A stretch of 64,000 bases of DNA. It comes from Microbacterium sp. LWH13-1.2 (lineage in GTDB: Bacteria; Actinomycetota; Actinomycetes; Actinomycetales; Microbacteriaceae). Within the stretch, counting starts at the first letter, position 1. Each line of letters starts with the position of its first letter. Made by a program: the position numbers and the translations under genes. The DNA lies in NCBI RefSeq assembly GCF_038397735.1, contig NZ_CP151635.1, positions 2,976,001 to 3,040,000 of the forward strand, written 5' to 3'. Below the pieces are notes generated by a model. It was not told where the DNA came from. It saw nothing but the letters and a program-made list of their open reading frames with translations, and ran no database searches. This document shows positions 9,767 to 19,315 of this stretch, piece by piece.

Positions 9767-9887
9767 GGGTGCCACGTTACCCCTCGGCCGCAGCCTTGCA
9801 TTCGGGTGGGTTTGTACGGTAAATGCGCGATCCGGCGGCTTTTCCGGCAGGATAGAGAGAACTGCCCACTGCAACGAGAGGTCGCAG

Positions 9888-11831
9888 ATGCCCGACGGAC
9901 AGGTGCTCGAGTTCACGCGCGTCACCAAGCGCTTCAATGACGTGACGGCGGTGTCAGACTTCTCCGCACGAGTCGAGCCCGGCGTCGTGACCGCTTTCCT
10001 CGGCCCGAACGGAGCCGGGAAGACCACGACGCTGCGCATCCTGCTCGGCCAGGTGCGCGCAAACTCCGGCACGGCCACGATCGGCGGGGTCGCTTTTCCC
10101 GAGCTCCGCCATCCCCTGCGCACCATCGGATCAGTGCTCGAGGAGACGGTCTACCGCCCACGCCGTTCAGCTGCGCGCCAGCTGACCATCGCGGCCAAGG
10201 CCAACGGCATCCCGCTCTCGCGCGTCGACGAGGTCCTCTCACTGGTCGGTCTCGAGCACGAGAGCGAAGGGCGCATCGGCAGCTTCTCGCTGGGCATGCG
10301 TCAGCGGCTGAGCGTCGCACACGCCCTGCTGGGCGACCCCGGCGCCCTCGTGTTCGACGAGCCGGCCAACGGACTCGATCCCGAAGGCATCCGCTGGATG
10401 CGCCTGCTCATGCGCCGCCTCGCCGATGAGGGCCGCACGGTCCTCGTCTCCTCGCACGTGCTGAGCGAGATCGAGCAGGTCGCCGACCACGTGCTCGTGC
10501 TCTCGAAGGGACAGCTCATGCTGTCCAGCGGCATCGAGAAGCTCGCAGACCCGTCTGCCGGATCGGTCGTCGTGGATGCCGCAGACCGCGCCGCGCTGAA
10601 GGCGGCGCTCTCGGCCGCAGGCCTCGAGGTCGAGGTGCTCCGCTCCGGACTCACCGTCCGCGGCAGCAACGCCGGAAAGGTCGGCGCCATCGCTGCGTCG
10701 GCCGGCATCGCCCTCACCACGCTGGTGCAGCGCGGCCCCACGCTCGAAGACGTGTTCATCGAACTCGTGCGCGGCGGCACGCTCGCGCCGCACGCGATCG
10801 CGGCAGCCTCTCAGTTCATCGCTCCCGAAGCCGAGACTGGGACGTCGGATGCTGCGCTCGACGCCGCTCCTGCGACCACGGTCCTGCCTGCGGTGATCGG
10901 CGAGGCCGCTGCGGATGCCTCCGTCGATACGGTGGACGCCTCCGTCGAGACGGTGGATGCCGCGGACGGCTCTGACGGCTCTGACGACGCTGAGGATGCG
11001 CCTGCCGACGACGCGGCGAACGTCGACGAGGGTGCGGAGATCGCCGAGACTGACGCATCCGAGACCGAGTCTTCTGCGGATGGGGCCACCGGCACCGCGG
11101 CTTCGGATGCTGCGGCTCCGGAAGCTGCGGCTTCGGATGCGGGACAGACTGACGCTGCGGCTCAGACTGACGCCGCGGCGGCGGATGCCGCTGAGGCCAA
11201 GGCCGACGACGCTGCCTACGCGGCCGCGGCGGCTCGCGACGTCGAGCACGCGGCAGCAGAGCTCGGCTACGCGGCCGATGCCTCAGACGCGAACGACGCC
11301 GAAGATGCGGCAGATGTCGTGTCGGAGGCCGCCGAGGCCGAAGAACACTCCGGACACGACGCGGATGCCGACGGTGCATCCGATGATGGCGACGCCGTCT
11401 CCGCGGAGGGCGCCCGTCCCTCTTTCGATGACATCCTCTTCGGGACCGCGTCGGCGAACGATGCGGAACCGTCGGTCGACGCCGGCACCGAGTCCGCGCC
11501 TGCAGTCGAGGGGATCGACGAGCACTCCGGCGTCGAGTTCTTCACCGAGGTGCCGGCATCCGATGAGCCTGTGTCCGATGAGCCTGTGTCCGATGAGCCT
11601 GTGTCCGACGACGACTCGGCCGCCGCCGAGGGAGATGCGTCGGATGACGACCCGCGCTCCGCGGCTGTCAGCTCGATGCTCGCCGCAGCCGCACGCGCCT
11701 ACTACGAGGACGAGCCGAAGGACTACCCGCTCGGCGAGTCGGAGGCACCCGAGCCCTCGTCCGACGCGCAGACCGATAACCACGACGACGAGCATCACGA
11801 GCAGCACGACGGCGAGCATCACCGCTCCTGA
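9888..11831 (+). CDS. Orphan ABC ATPase with a long acidic disordered tail
   Basis: Residues 1-225 form an ABC-2 (drug/bacitracin-type) ATPase: Walker A GPNGAGKTT at 39-47, signature SLGMRQ near 134 and Walker B ALVFDEPANGLDPEG. A family-typical C-terminal regulatory region runs to about 300. The last 340 residues or so are almost entirely Ala, Asp, Glu, Ser and Thr. They include three exact copies of Asp-Glu-Pro-Val-Ser and end in a His/Asp/Glu-rich stretch. Such ATPases normally have a permease gene next door; none is present here, since both flanking genes are on the other strand and unrelated. GAGAGG about ten bases upstream supports the ATG. The tail keeps the same frame and GC level, so it is not a frameshift artefact. 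Its role is unknown. Confidence 0.85.
   Translation: MPDGQVLEFTRVTKRFNDVTAVSDFSARVEPGVVTAFLGPNGAGKTTTLRILLGQVRANSGTATIGGVAFPELRHPLRTIGSVLEETVYRPRRSAARQLTIAAKANGIPLSRVDEVLSLVGLEHESEGRIGSFSLGMRQRLSVAHALLGDPGALVFDEPANGLDPEGIRWMRLLMRRLADEGRTVLVSSHVLSEIEQVADHVLVLSKGQLMLSSGIEKLADPSAGSVVVDAADRAALKAALSAAGLEVEVLRSGLTVRGSNAGKVGAIAASAGIALTTLVQRGPTLEDVFIELVRGGTLAPHAIAAASQFIAPEAETGTSDAALDAAPATTVLPAVIGEAAADASVDTVDASVETVDAADGSDGSDDAEDAPADDAANVDEGAEIAETDASETESSADGATGTAASDAAAPEAAASDAGQTDAAAQTDAAAADAAEAKADDAAYAAAAARDVEHAAAELGYAADASDANDAEDAADVVSEAAEAEEHSGHDADADGASDDGDAVSAEGARPSFDDILFGTASANDAEPSVDAGTESAPAVEGIDEHSGVEFFTEVPASDEPVSDEPVSDEPVSDDDSAAAEGDASDDDPRSAAVSSMLAAAARAYYEDEPKDYPLGESEAPEPSSDAQTDNHDDEHHEQHDGEHHRS
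11562..11606 (+). repeat. Three exact 15-bp in-frame tandem repeats in the ATPase tail
   Basis: The unit GATGAGCCTGTGTCC occurs three times in a row and encodes Asp-Glu-Pro-Val-Ser. Because 15 is a multiple of three, copy-number change would alter tail length without shifting the frame. Confidence 0.95.
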
Positions 11832-11854
11832 GGCCGCGACGCAGCGCTTCACGC

Positions 11855-11891
11855 GAACGCCCTCCGCGCCGAAAGGCTGCGGAGGGCGTTC
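11855..11891. terminator. Hairpin terminator
   Basis: GAACGCCCTCCGC pairs perfectly with GCGGAGGGCGTTC across an 11-base loop. It lies between the convergent ATPase gene and the small minus-strand gene and can serve both. Confidence 0.8.
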
Positions 11892-11911
11892 GTCTCGTTC
11901 TGGACCCCGGG

Positions 11912-12361
11912 TCAGGCGGGTCGGGGTCGGATCACCGGGCGACGGCTGCCCTTCGACACCGGAGTCGGCGACGTGGCGACGATCTCCTCGACGTCTGCAG
12001 GTTCATCGGAGACATCGAGCCTGAGCGCCTGGGTCAGCGCGAGGCCGTGTCGGGTCGTGAGGATCAGTCGACGGTACTGCTCGTCGCCCGAGAGATCGAT
12101 GACGACGCTGGGGCGACGCCGACGGATCAGCACGAAGTCCACGCTTCCGGCGGCCTTCCACGTGCCCGCGGCGAGAACGCCGGGGATGTGCGTCCCGGGG
12201 TTCGGCACTCCGCGCAACCAGGTCCATGCGTCGTCGATCAGCTGCACCTTGGTGATGGTGTCGCGGACGAGTCGCACGTTGTCACGGTGGAAGCTCGCCG
12301 CACGCTCGATCGGCGAGAGCACGATCTCGAGTTGCGTCTGGTCGAGCAGCAACGTCACCAT
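11912..12361 (-). CDS. Unknown 149-residue protein
   Basis: I do not recognise the family. The product is soluble with mixed alpha/beta character. It has a central Trp-rich stretch (DDAWTWLRGVPNPGTH) and a run of hydrophobic strands (VDFVLIRRRRPSVVIDL), then a basic Pro/Arg-rich C-terminus. The strand-rich middle could fit a small beta-barrel or PH-like fold, but this is a guess. CAGACT lies exactly six bases before the ATG, the leaderless variant shared by several genes here. It is divergent from the DUF222/HNH gene and convergent with the ATPase gene. Confidence 0.7.
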   Translation of the reverse strand: MVTLLLDQTQLEIVLSPIERAASFHRDNVRLVRDTITKVQLIDDAWTWLRGVPNPGTHIPGVLAAGTWKAAGSVDFVLIRRRRPSVVIDLSGDEQYRRLILTTRHGLALTQALRLDVSDEPADVEEIVATSPTPVSKGSRRPVIRPRPA

Positions 12362-12506
12362 GCGTCCAGTCTGCCAGCGGCACCCTCCCAGATGTCTGTG
12401 TCTTGCTCACAGGAAGGCAACGATCCGTTGTCGGTTCCCACGATTCCACCCCTCTCCCATTCCGATGTTCCGCACGACTTTCGAACAAATCTACTAGACT
12501 CAGGTT

Positions 12507-13919
12507 ATGACATCCGCCACCGACAACGGTCTCGAGCAGCGCCGGGAGCTGCTCGACTCCTGGGTCGAGAAGCGGCGGCAGATCGCCTGTCTCGAGGCGG
12601 AGGCATCTGACCTCCTCGCCGAGCGGATGCGGCTCGCCCGTACGGATTCCGATGACAGCCCGTTCCACCGCGATGCGATCCATCGATCTATGGTCGCGGA
12701 ATACGCGGCAGCAGCCCGCATGACCCAGGGCAGCGTCGAGTACGCCTTCACCGACGCGGGCTTCCTCGACGCCAGCCATCCGCGCGTGCGCGAGGCGTTC
12801 CGGCGCGGCAGCATCAGCGGTGCGCACGTCCGCGAGATCGTACGCGCTGCCGGAGTCGTGCGCGAGGCGGTGAACAACGGCCGAGCGGACGCCGATGCAC
12901 TGCCGCTGTACGACACCGTCGCCGTCATCGTCGCCGAGCGTGAGACTGCTGCGCGCACACGTGTGCATCTGCGCGAGCTGGCGGCGGTGCTGGCGGGCTC
13001 GACGACCACCGAGCGCCACGCACGTGCGGCGTCGGAGCGCACGGTGACCGTGCGGCCTGCAGGAGACGGGCTCTCCGTCCTGACTGTCGTGCTTCCCGAG
13101 CATCTCGCCGCCGCGATCCTCGATCGCCTCACCCAGCTCGCTCACGCCGTCATCGACGGACGGGACGACCGCGAGCCGGCGCTCGAGCCGATCGATGACG
13201 GCGAAGATCCGATCTATCCGGAGGACATCGCTCACGACGATCCGTCACGCGATGACTACGCGATCTTCGGAGAGGGGACGTTCACGACCGACCCCACCTG
13301 CCCCGCGGGGCCCGCGGTCGAGCACATCCCGGCAGACACACGCACGATCGATCAGGTGCGCGCCGATCTGCTGATCGACCTCTTGCTCGCGTCCGACCCG
13401 AGCGCCGCTGCCGGCTCGGGGCTCGACAACATTCGGGGACGGATCCACGTCACGGTGGCCGCGACCACTCTCGCAGGGTACGACGATCGTTCCGCCCAGC
13501 TCGACGGGCATGGTCCTCTTCACCCCGACGTCGCTCGCGACCTCGCCGGCCGAAACGGCGGCTGGTCACGCCTGTTCCTCGATCCGACCGGCTTGGTCGT
13601 CGAGACCGACACCTACCGCCCCACCGAGCCGATGCGACGATTCCTACGTGCCCGAGACCAGCACTGTCGATTCCCCGGATGCAGGATGCCGGTGCATCGG
13701 TGCCAGATCGATCACACCTTCGATCATGCGAAGGGCGGCAGGACGGACATCCACAATCTGGGTCACCTCTGTGCGACCCATCATGTGATAAAGCATCCCG
13801 ATGTCGCAGACGAGCACAGGTGGACGGCGCGCCAGCTGCCCGACGGCACGATCGACTGGCTCAGCCCGCTCGGGCGCACCTACAGGGATTCACCGCGACG
13901 GCGAGTCATTTTCGTCTGA
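12507..13919 (+). CDS. DUF222 / HNH endonuclease-domain protein (13E12 repeat family)
   Basis: The 470-residue protein has an alpha-helical DUF222 region (about 1-330) and a C-terminal HNH nuclease module. That module reads CRFPGCRMPVHRCQIDHT followed by GHLCATHHVIKH, which supplies the zinc cysteines and the HNH histidines. Actinobacterial genomes carry many such genes, and their role is not settled. They are sometimes described as 13E12 repeat elements and may be mobile-element related. TAGACT sits exactly six bases before ATG 12507, which supports this start. The stop codon lies inside the first of three tandem 19-bp repeats. Confidence 0.9.
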   Translation: MTSATDNGLEQRRELLDSWVEKRRQIACLEAEASDLLAERMRLARTDSDDSPFHRDAIHRSMVAEYAAAARMTQGSVEYAFTDAGFLDASHPRVREAFRRGSISGAHVREIVRAAGVVREAVNNGRADADALPLYDTVAVIVAERETAARTRVHLRELAAVLAGSTTTERHARAASERTVTVRPAGDGLSVLTVVLPEHLAAAILDRLTQLAHAVIDGRDDREPALEPIDDGEDPIYPEDIAHDDPSRDDYAIFGEGTFTTDPTCPAGPAVEHIPADTRTIDQVRADLLIDLLLASDPSAAAGSGLDNIRGRIHVTVAATTLAGYDDRSAQLDGHGPLHPDVARDLAGRNGGWSRLFLDPTGLVVETDTYRPTEPMRRFLRARDQHCRFPGCRMPVHRCQIDHTFDHAKGGRTDIHNLGHLCATHHVIKHPDVADEHRWTARQLPDGTIDWLSPLGRTYRDSPRRRVIFV

Positions 13920-13970
13920 GCGAAACGCGTTCGTCTGAACGAAACGCGTTGGTCTGAGCGAAACGCGTTC
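13914..13970. repeat. Three tandem 19-bp repeats carrying an AACGCGTT palindrome
   Basis: Three copies of GTCTGAGCGAAACGCGTTC follow each other without spacer; the middle one differs at two positions. Each holds the palindrome AACGCGTT. Adjacent copies can also pair as CGTTC-GTCT-GAACG hairpins. The first copy overlaps the HNH stop codon. They lie between convergent genes and may act as a terminator or a protein-binding or recombination site. Confidence 0.9.
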
Positions 13971-14046
13971 GACTGGCGACATCCATCCGGCGAGCGATGT
14001 GCGACAGAATCCCCGTCCGCCGACGTGCCGACGGTTCGTTCGCGAC

Positions 14047-15369
14047 TCAGGCGGTCGCCTGCGCCGCCGCACGGGCGGCGATCGGCAGCGCCGACTCGAT
14101 GCGCTGCAGCTCCTCCTCGCCGTGAGCGGCGGTCAGGAACCACGCTTCGAACACGCTGGGCGGCAACGCGACCCCCCGCTCGCGCATGGCGTGGAAGAAC
14201 GGCGCGTATCGGAACGACTCCTGCGCCTGTGCCTCGGCATACGTACGAGGCGCCGAAGCTCGGAAGGACGCGCTGAACAGGTTCCCCGCATGGGCGACGG
14301 CGTGCGTGACACCGGCATCGGTCAGCGCGGCATCCAGCGCACCGGCGACGCGAGCGGCCGCCGCATCGACCGTCGCATAGACCTCCGGCGTCGCGAGGCG
14401 CAGCGTCGCGAGGCCCGCTGCGACCGAGAGCGGGTTACCCGAGAGTGTGCCCGCCTGGTAGACGGGACCCACGGGCGCCAGCATGTCCATGACCTCGGCA
14501 CGTCCGCCGAGAGCTGCCAGGGGCATTCCTCCGCCGACGACCTTGCCGAACGTGATGATGTCGGGCAGATAGTCCTCGCCTGCCGCAGCCTGAAGCCCCC
14601 AGAAACCCGCCGGGTGCACGCGGAAGCCCGTCAGCACCTCGTCGAGGATGAGCAGTGCTCCGTGCGCGTGGGCAGTGTCGGCCAGCAGCCGATTGAATCC
14701 GGGCGCAGGCGGCACCACGCCCATGTTGGCGGCTGCCGCCTCGACGATCACCGCGGCGATGCGATCACCGTGCTCGGCGAAGACCGCAGCCAGCGCATCA
14801 GGGTCGTTGTAGTCGATGACCAGAGTCTGGGCCGCGATCGGCGCGGGAACACCCGCAGACCCCGGCAGTGCGAGCGTCGCGACGCCCGATCCCGCCGCCG
14901 CGAGGAGGCCGTCGGAGTGCCCGTGATAGTGGCCGGCGAACTTCACCAGCAGGTCGCGGCCTGTCGCACCCCGCGCGAGGCGGATCGCCGTCATGGTGGC
15001 CTCGGTGCCGGTCGACACCAGGCGCACCCGCTCGATGGGTCGGACCTCGCCGAATCGCACGCGGTCTGCGATCAGCTGGGCGAGTTCGACCTCGCCCTCG
15101 GTCGGAGCGCCGAACGAGAGCCCTCGGGTGGCAGCCTCCTGCACCGCGGCGACGACCTCGGGCTGCGCATGTCCGAGCAGTGCAGGGCCCCACGAGGCGA
15201 CCAGGTCGACGTACTCGTTGCCCGCGGCATCCGTGACCGTCGCGCCCTTCGCAGACGCGAGGAAACGCGGCGTACCGCCGACGGAACCGTACGCGCGCAC
15301 CGGCGAATTCACGCCGCCGGGGATCACCGTGCGGGCAGCGGAGAACAGGTCGTCATTGCGGTCGGTCAC
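14047..15369 (-). CDS. hemL: Glutamate-1-semialdehyde 2,1-aminomutase
   Basis: This cytoplasmic PLP enzyme turns glutamate-1-semialdehyde into 5-aminolevulinate, the second committed step of the C5 heme route. The 440-residue length is normal. The PLP lysine is Lys276 in [18 protein letters not shown], and the phosphate-binding element [13 protein letters not shown] and the GHYHGHSD segment are present. GAGGAGT lies just upstream of the GTG start. It follows hemB by 107 bases on the same strand, the last of the heme genes in this direction, and may have its own promoter. The convergent HNH gene ends 128 bases away. Confidence 0.97.
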   Translation of the reverse strand: MTDRNDDLFSAARTVIPGGVNSPVRAYGSVGGTPRFLASAKGATVTDAAGNEYVDLVASWGPALLGHAQPEVVAAVQEAATRGLSFGAPTEGEVELAQLIADRVRFGEVRPIERVRLVSTGTEATMTAIRLARGATGRDLLVKFAGHYHGHSDGLLAAAGSGVATLALPGSAGVPAPIAAQTLVIDYNDPDALAAVFAEHGDRIAAVIVEAAAANMGVVPPAPGFNRLLADTAHAHGALLILDEVLTGFRVHPAGFWGLQAAAGEDYLPDIITFGKVVGGGMPLAALGGRAEVMDMLAPVGPVYQAGTLSGNPLSVAAGLATLRLATPEVYATVDAAAARVAGALDAALTDAGVTHAVAHAGNLFSASFRASAPRTYAEAQAQESFRYAPFFHAMRERGVALPPSVFEAWFLTAAHGEEELQRIESALPIAARAAAQATA

Positions 15370-15476
15370 AGCACACTCCTCAGCGATGGGCGGACCTCTC
15401 CCGCCATCCCTTCCAGGCTAGCCCGCACACCTGTGCGCGAGTCCCAGCGGACGATCGGCACGGGGGCAGAACTCGC

Positions 15477-16454
15477 TCAGCCGCGCAGCCAGCGGGCGGC
15501 TTCGGTGGCCCAGTACGTGAGGACGACGTCGGCACCTGCCCGACGGATCGACAGGAGGGACTCGAGGATCGACGCGCGACGATCGATCCAGCCGTTCGCC
15601 GCAGCCGCCTCGATCATGGCGTACTCACCAGACACCTGGTATGCCCACACCGGAATATGCACGGTGTCTCGAACCTCGCGCAGCACGTCGAGGAAGGCCA
15701 TTGCCGGCTTCACCATGACGATGTCCGCGCCCTCCTCCTCATCGACGACGGCCTCGCGCACACCCTCGCGGCGGTTGCCGGGGTCGAGCTGGTAAGTGCG
15801 GCGATCGCCTGTGAGCTGAGAGTCGACGGCCTCGCGGAACGGGCCGTAGAACGCGCTCGCGTACTTCGCCGCGTAGGCGAGCAGAAGCACGTCGGTGTAG
15901 CCGTCCGAGTCGAGCGCCTCGCGGATGACGGCGACCTGGCCGTCCATCATCCCCGACAGGCCGAGCAGCTGGGAGCCGGCGCGGGCCTGCGCGAGTGCCA
16001 TCGATGCGTAGCGCTCGAGCGTGGCGTCGTTGTCGACCGAGCCGTCTTCCGCGAGAACGCCGCAGTGCCCGTGGTCGGTGAACTCGTCGAGGCACAGGTC
16101 GGTCTGCACCACGAGCGCGTCGCCGACCTCGGCAGCGAGCGCCTCGGTCGCGACATTCAGGATGCCCTTCGGGTCATCCGCACCCGAGCCCTGCGCATCG
16201 CGCACGGCGGGCACGCCGAACAGCATCACACCCCCGACGCCTGCCTCGGCGGCCTCCGTCGCGGCCTTCCGCAGCGAGTCGAGCGAGTGCTGCGCGACCC
16301 CGGGCATCGAGCCGATCGGCGCGGCCTCGGTGATGCCTTCGCGCACGAACAGCGGCAGCACCAGTTGACGCGGCTCGAGAGAGGTCTCGCGCACCAGACC
16401 ACGGACGGCCGGGGACTGACGCAGTCGGCGCAGTCGGACGTCGGGGAAGCTCAC
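15477..16454 (-). CDS. hemB: Porphobilinogen synthase (delta-aminolevulinate dehydratase)
   Basis: The enzyme condenses two 5-aminolevulinates to porphobilinogen. The 325-residue protein has both Schiff-base lysines, in [14 protein letters not shown] and [12 protein letters not shown]. The metal site reads [12 protein letters not shown]: the second cysteine of the classical zinc triad is Asp, while the first and third Cys remain. This intermediate ligand set is, to my knowledge, common in actinobacteria. The start overlaps the hemD stop by four bases, so it is translationally coupled in the chdC-hemC-hemD-hemB run. Confidence 0.97.
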   Translation of the reverse strand: MSFPDVRLRRLRQSPAVRGLVRETSLEPRQLVLPLFVREGITEAAPIGSMPGVAQHSLDSLRKAATEAAEAGVGGVMLFGVPAVRDAQGSGADDPKGILNVATEALAAEVGDALVVQTDLCLDEFTDHGHCGVLAEDGSVDNDATLERYASMALAQARAGSQLLGLSGMMDGQVAVIREALDSDGYTDVLLLAYAAKYASAFYGPFREAVDSQLTGDRRTYQLDPGNRREGVREAVVDEEEGADIVMVKPAMAFLDVLREVRDTVHIPVWAYQVSGEYAMIEAAAANGWIDRRASILESLLSIRRAGADVVLTYWATEAARWLRG

Positions 16455-17242
16455 GGTGCCAGCTCGTCTGCCGCGTGCGGGAGGGTGAAGGTCGACACCG
16501 CATCGATCAGCGCATCCACGGTCTGCTTGTCGGCGACGACCGTGATCGGCAGGCCGGCCTTTCCGGCGTCCTTCGCCGTCCGAGGACCGATCGCCGCCAG
16601 AAGCGTCTCATCGGGGATCTCGGGGAACTGCTCGCGCACCTGCGCCGCGACAGAACCGCTCGTGATCAGGATGGCGTTGATGCGGCCGTTTTCGACATCA
16701 CGCTTGATGCGATCCGTGACAGGCACGCCGACCGTGCGATATGCCACCACGCTGTCGACGTCGTGGCCCGCCTCCTGCAGCAGCACACTGAGCACGGGCT
16801 TCGCGATCTCGCTGCGCAGGGCCAGGATGCGGCGTGGCTGCGTCTCGAGAGCGATCAGCTGCTCGGCCATGCCTTCGGCCGAGTTGTCCTGCTCGGGAAC
16901 CAGCGCGACCTCGTACCCGACGGCCTGCAGAGCGGCAGCCGTGGTCTCGCCGACGGCGGCGATCTTCGTGCCGCGCGGCACGACGGCCCTGTGGGCGAAC
17001 ATCACGTCGACGGTGGTCGCGCTCGTCACCGTCAGCCAGTCGTACGACCCGCCGGCGAGCTGTGCGAGCGCCACGTCGAGCGCCGCCTGGTCGGTGGTCG
17101 GTGCGAAGTTGATCAGCGGCGCGACGACGGGCACCGCGCCCTGCGCGCGCAGGCTCGCTGCCACACCGTCGCCCCACGGGCCTCCGCGGGGTACGAGGAT
17201 GCGCCAGCCGTCCAGCGGTCGGTCCTGCTTCGAATTGGTCAT
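16451..17242 (-). CDS. hemD: Uroporphyrinogen-III synthase
   Basis: The 263-residue product cyclises hydroxymethylbilane and inverts ring D to give uroporphyrinogen III. HemD proteins diverge strongly in sequence. The assignment rests on the two-domain alternating pattern, the elements [11 protein letters not shown] and [12 protein letters not shown], the [20 protein letters not shown] segment and above all the position between hemC and hemB. Four-base overlaps on both sides (ATGA) couple it to its neighbours. Confidence 0.92.
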   Translation of the reverse strand: MTNSKQDRPLDGWRILVPRGGPWGDGVAASLRAQGAVPVVAPLINFAPTTDQAALDVALAQLAGGSYDWLTVTSATTVDVMFAHRAVVPRGTKIAAVGETTAAALQAVGYEVALVPEQDNSAEGMAEQLIALETQPRRILALRSEIAKPVLSVLLQEAGHDVDSVVAYRTVGVPVTDRIKRDVENGRINAILITSGSVAAQVREQFPEIPDETLLAAIGPRTAKDAGKAGLPITVVADKQTVDALIDAVSTFTLPHAADELAP

Positions 17243-18255
17243 GATGAGGAATGCTCTCGGGAGACGAGGTCGGCCGCCCCTTGCTCGAGCAGCCGATGGG
17301 CGACAGACAACCCGATCTCGCGTGCTGCGTGCATCGGGTCTGCACCACCGGCAGCATCCGCTCCGTTGCCGCTGCCGTTCCGACGAATATACTCCCCGTT
17401 CAGGGCTTCGGTGACGTCGAGGCCGATACGCCGGGTCCCGTCGGCCGCGTAGACCACCGTCCTGACGCGGATCTCATCGCCGTCGACGACCGCGTGTGCG
17501 GCCATCGGAGCCTGGCATCCCGCGTCGAGTCCTTCGAGCACAGCGCGCTCCACGGTGACGGCGAGGCGGGTGGCCTCGTCATCGAGTTCGGCGAGCGCCG
17601 AGAGCAGCTCCTCCGGAGCATCCGTCGTCGTCTCGACCGCGAGCGATCCCTGCCCCGGCGCGGTCGGCCACTCGGCGAGACCGAGCTCCTCGCGCCGAAG
17701 CGGCGAGTCGGAGCCGAGACGCGACAATCCGGCGGCAGCCAGGATGACGGCATCCAGCTCCCCCGATGCGACCCGCTGCAGTCGGGAGTCCACGTTGCCG
17801 CGGATGTCGACGACCTCGGCGTGCGGAGCCCTGCGTCGCACCTGCGCGATGCGCCGGGGCGACCCGGTGCCGACCTTGCTGCCGGAACGCAGCTCATGCA
17901 GCGGCGTGCCCCCACGAGTGATCGCGACATCGCGAGCGTCCTCGCGCACGGGGGTGGCAGCGATCACGAGGCCCTCCGGGATCACGGTGGGCAGGTCCTT
18001 CAGGGAGTGCACGAGGAAGTCGCACTCTCCCGCGAGCAGCGCCTCACGCAGACGCGTGGCGAAGATGCCCTGACCGCCGATCTCCGACAGCGAGGCACGG
18101 TTCGTGTCGCCCTCGCTCGTGATCGGAACCAGCTCGACGGTGCGACCCGAGATCCGCTCGAGGGCGGCGGCGACGTGACCGGACTGCGCCTGCGCGAGCG
18201 CGCTGCGGCGGGTGCCCAGTCGGATCGGTGTGGTCCGAGTGCTCTGAATGCTCAT
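17239..18255 (-). CDS. hemC: Hydroxymethylbilane synthase (porphobilinogen deaminase)
   Basis: It polymerises four porphobilinogens into hydroxymethylbilane. The 338-residue protein carries the N-terminal RLGTRRSALAQAQ element, the catalytic HSLKDLPT aspartate segment and the RRIAQVRRRAPHAEVVDIRGN block. The dipyrromethane cofactor cysteine is Cys247 in GLDAGCQAPMAAHA. It starts eight bases after the chdC stop and overlaps hemD by four bases. An approximately 20-residue Gly/Asn/Ala-rich insert near residue 300 looks like a linker and is not part of the catalytic core. Confidence 0.97.
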   Translation of the reverse strand: MSIQSTRTTPIRLGTRRSALAQAQSGHVAAALERISGRTVELVPITSEGDTNRASLSEIGGQGIFATRLREALLAGECDFLVHSLKDLPTVIPEGLVIAATPVREDARDVAITRGGTPLHELRSGSKVGTGSPRRIAQVRRRAPHAEVVDIRGNVDSRLQRVASGELDAVILAAAGLSRLGSDSPLRREELGLAEWPTAPGQGSLAVETTTDAPEELLSALAELDDEATRLAVTVERAVLEGLDAGCQAPMAAHAVVDGDEIRVRTVVYAADGTRRIGLDVTEALNGEYIRRNGSGNGADAAGGADPMHAAREIGLSVAHRLLEQGAADLVSREHSSS

Positions 18256-18262
18256 CGTCGGC

Positions 18263-18940
18263 CTACTGCAGCACGTCCGCGATCTCGTCGAACCGGAGGC
18301 GACGCCCCGTGTAGAAGGGGACCTCCTCCTTCACGTACAGACGCGCATCGGTGTAGCGCAGGTCGCGCATGAGGTCGACGAGCTCGGTGACGTCATCGGC
18401 CTCGAGCGGCAGGATCCACTCGTAGTCGCCGAGAGCGAATGCGGCCACGGTGTTCGCGATGACGCCCGTGAATGCGGCGCCCTTGCGACCGTGATCGGCG
18501 AGCATCTTCCGACGCTCCTCCTCGGGCGCGAGATACCACTCGGGCGTGCGCACGAACGGGTACAGGCACAGCCAGTCCTTGGGCTCGACACCCCGCAGGA
18601 ACCCGGGCACGTGAGCGCGGTTGAACTCCGCGTCGCGGTGCACGCCCATGACGTTCCACACCGGCAGCAGCGTGCGCAGCAGCTCGGTGCGACGCAGGCG
18701 CCGGAGGGCCTTCTGGAGGTCTTCTGCGGTGTCGCCGTGCAGCCAGACGAGCAGGTCGGCGTCGGCCTTCAGGCCCGAGACATCGTAGAAGCCGCGAACC
18801 GTGACGCCGGAGTCCTCGACGTACGAGACGATCGTCTCGAGTTCGGTCGAATCGGATTCGGTGACCGGAACGTCGGGGTTTCGTCGCCAGACGGCCCACA
18901 GGGTGAAGCCGGACGGGTTCTCTTCGCGCTCATCGGACAT
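18263..18940 (-). CDS. chdC: Coproheme decarboxylase
   Basis: ChdC (formerly HemQ) removes two propionates from coproheme to make heme b and marks the coproporphyrin-dependent pathway of Gram-positive bacteria. The 225-residue protein has the dimeric alpha+beta barrel pattern, the conserved YPFVRTPEWYLAPEEERR segment and ALGDYEWILPLEADD, with candidate active-site Tyr. It is the first gene of the chdC-hemC-hemD-hemB run. CAGACT lies exactly six bases before its ATG, which suggests leaderless transcription from here. Confidence 0.95.
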   Translation of the reverse strand: MSDEREENPSGFTLWAVWRRNPDVPVTESDSTELETIVSYVEDSGVTVRGFYDVSGLKADADLLVWLHGDTAEDLQKALRRLRRTELLRTLLPVWNVMGVHRDAEFNRAHVPGFLRGVEPKDWLCLYPFVRTPEWYLAPEEERRKMLADHGRKGAAFTGVIANTVAAFALGDYEWILPLEADDVTELVDLMRDLRYTDARLYVKEEVPFYTGRRLRFDEIADVLQ

Positions 18941-19033
18941 ACGACCAGTCTGCCCCCTTTGCAGAGCGCTCGCGAACGCGAGCCAGGATGCCGGAGTTCC
19001 GCCGAGCGATCAGCGCGAGAGCACCGGAAGCGA

Positions 19034-19315
19034 TCAGCGAGAGAGCGCCCGAGCGATGACCCAGACGGCCCCACCGACGACCGCGGCGACGCCGACGGCC
19101 GCAGCGATCGCGGCCGCGGGGTTGCGGTCGGCGAACACACGCGCCTTCGCCGCGGCACGCTTGGATGCCTTGTCGATCCGCCGCGGGAAGTTGCCCTTGA
19201 CCTCGATCGCCGCGAGAGCGGCCTTCAACTCGGCGCGAGCCGACTGCACAGGATCGACGATCCCCGCGGGGACGGCGGTCTTCGGCAGCGACCTCGTGAT
19301 GTCAGAGTTCGTCAT
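19034..19315 (-). CDS. DUF3618-type small membrane-anchored protein
   Basis: The 93-residue product has an amphipathic N-terminal half (SARAELKAALAAIEVKGNFPRR), which matches the DUF3618 pattern. A basic middle follows, and a single C-terminal transmembrane helix spans about residues 68-88. Its start overlaps the preceding holin-family gene by 14 bases. It is the last of three envelope genes. DUF3618 proteins commonly travel with holin-like Act_holin and YtxH-like genes in actinobacteria; a role in envelope stress is inferred only. Confidence 0.8.
   Translation of the reverse strand: MTNSDITRSLPKTAVPAGIVDPVQSARAELKAALAAIEVKGNFPRRIDKASKRAAAKARVFADRNPAAAIAAAVGVAAVVGGAVWVIARALSR

Noticed and set aside
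13914..13970. CRISPR or phage attachment site
   Set aside because: Only three contiguous units without spacers, no integrase and no tRNA nearby.
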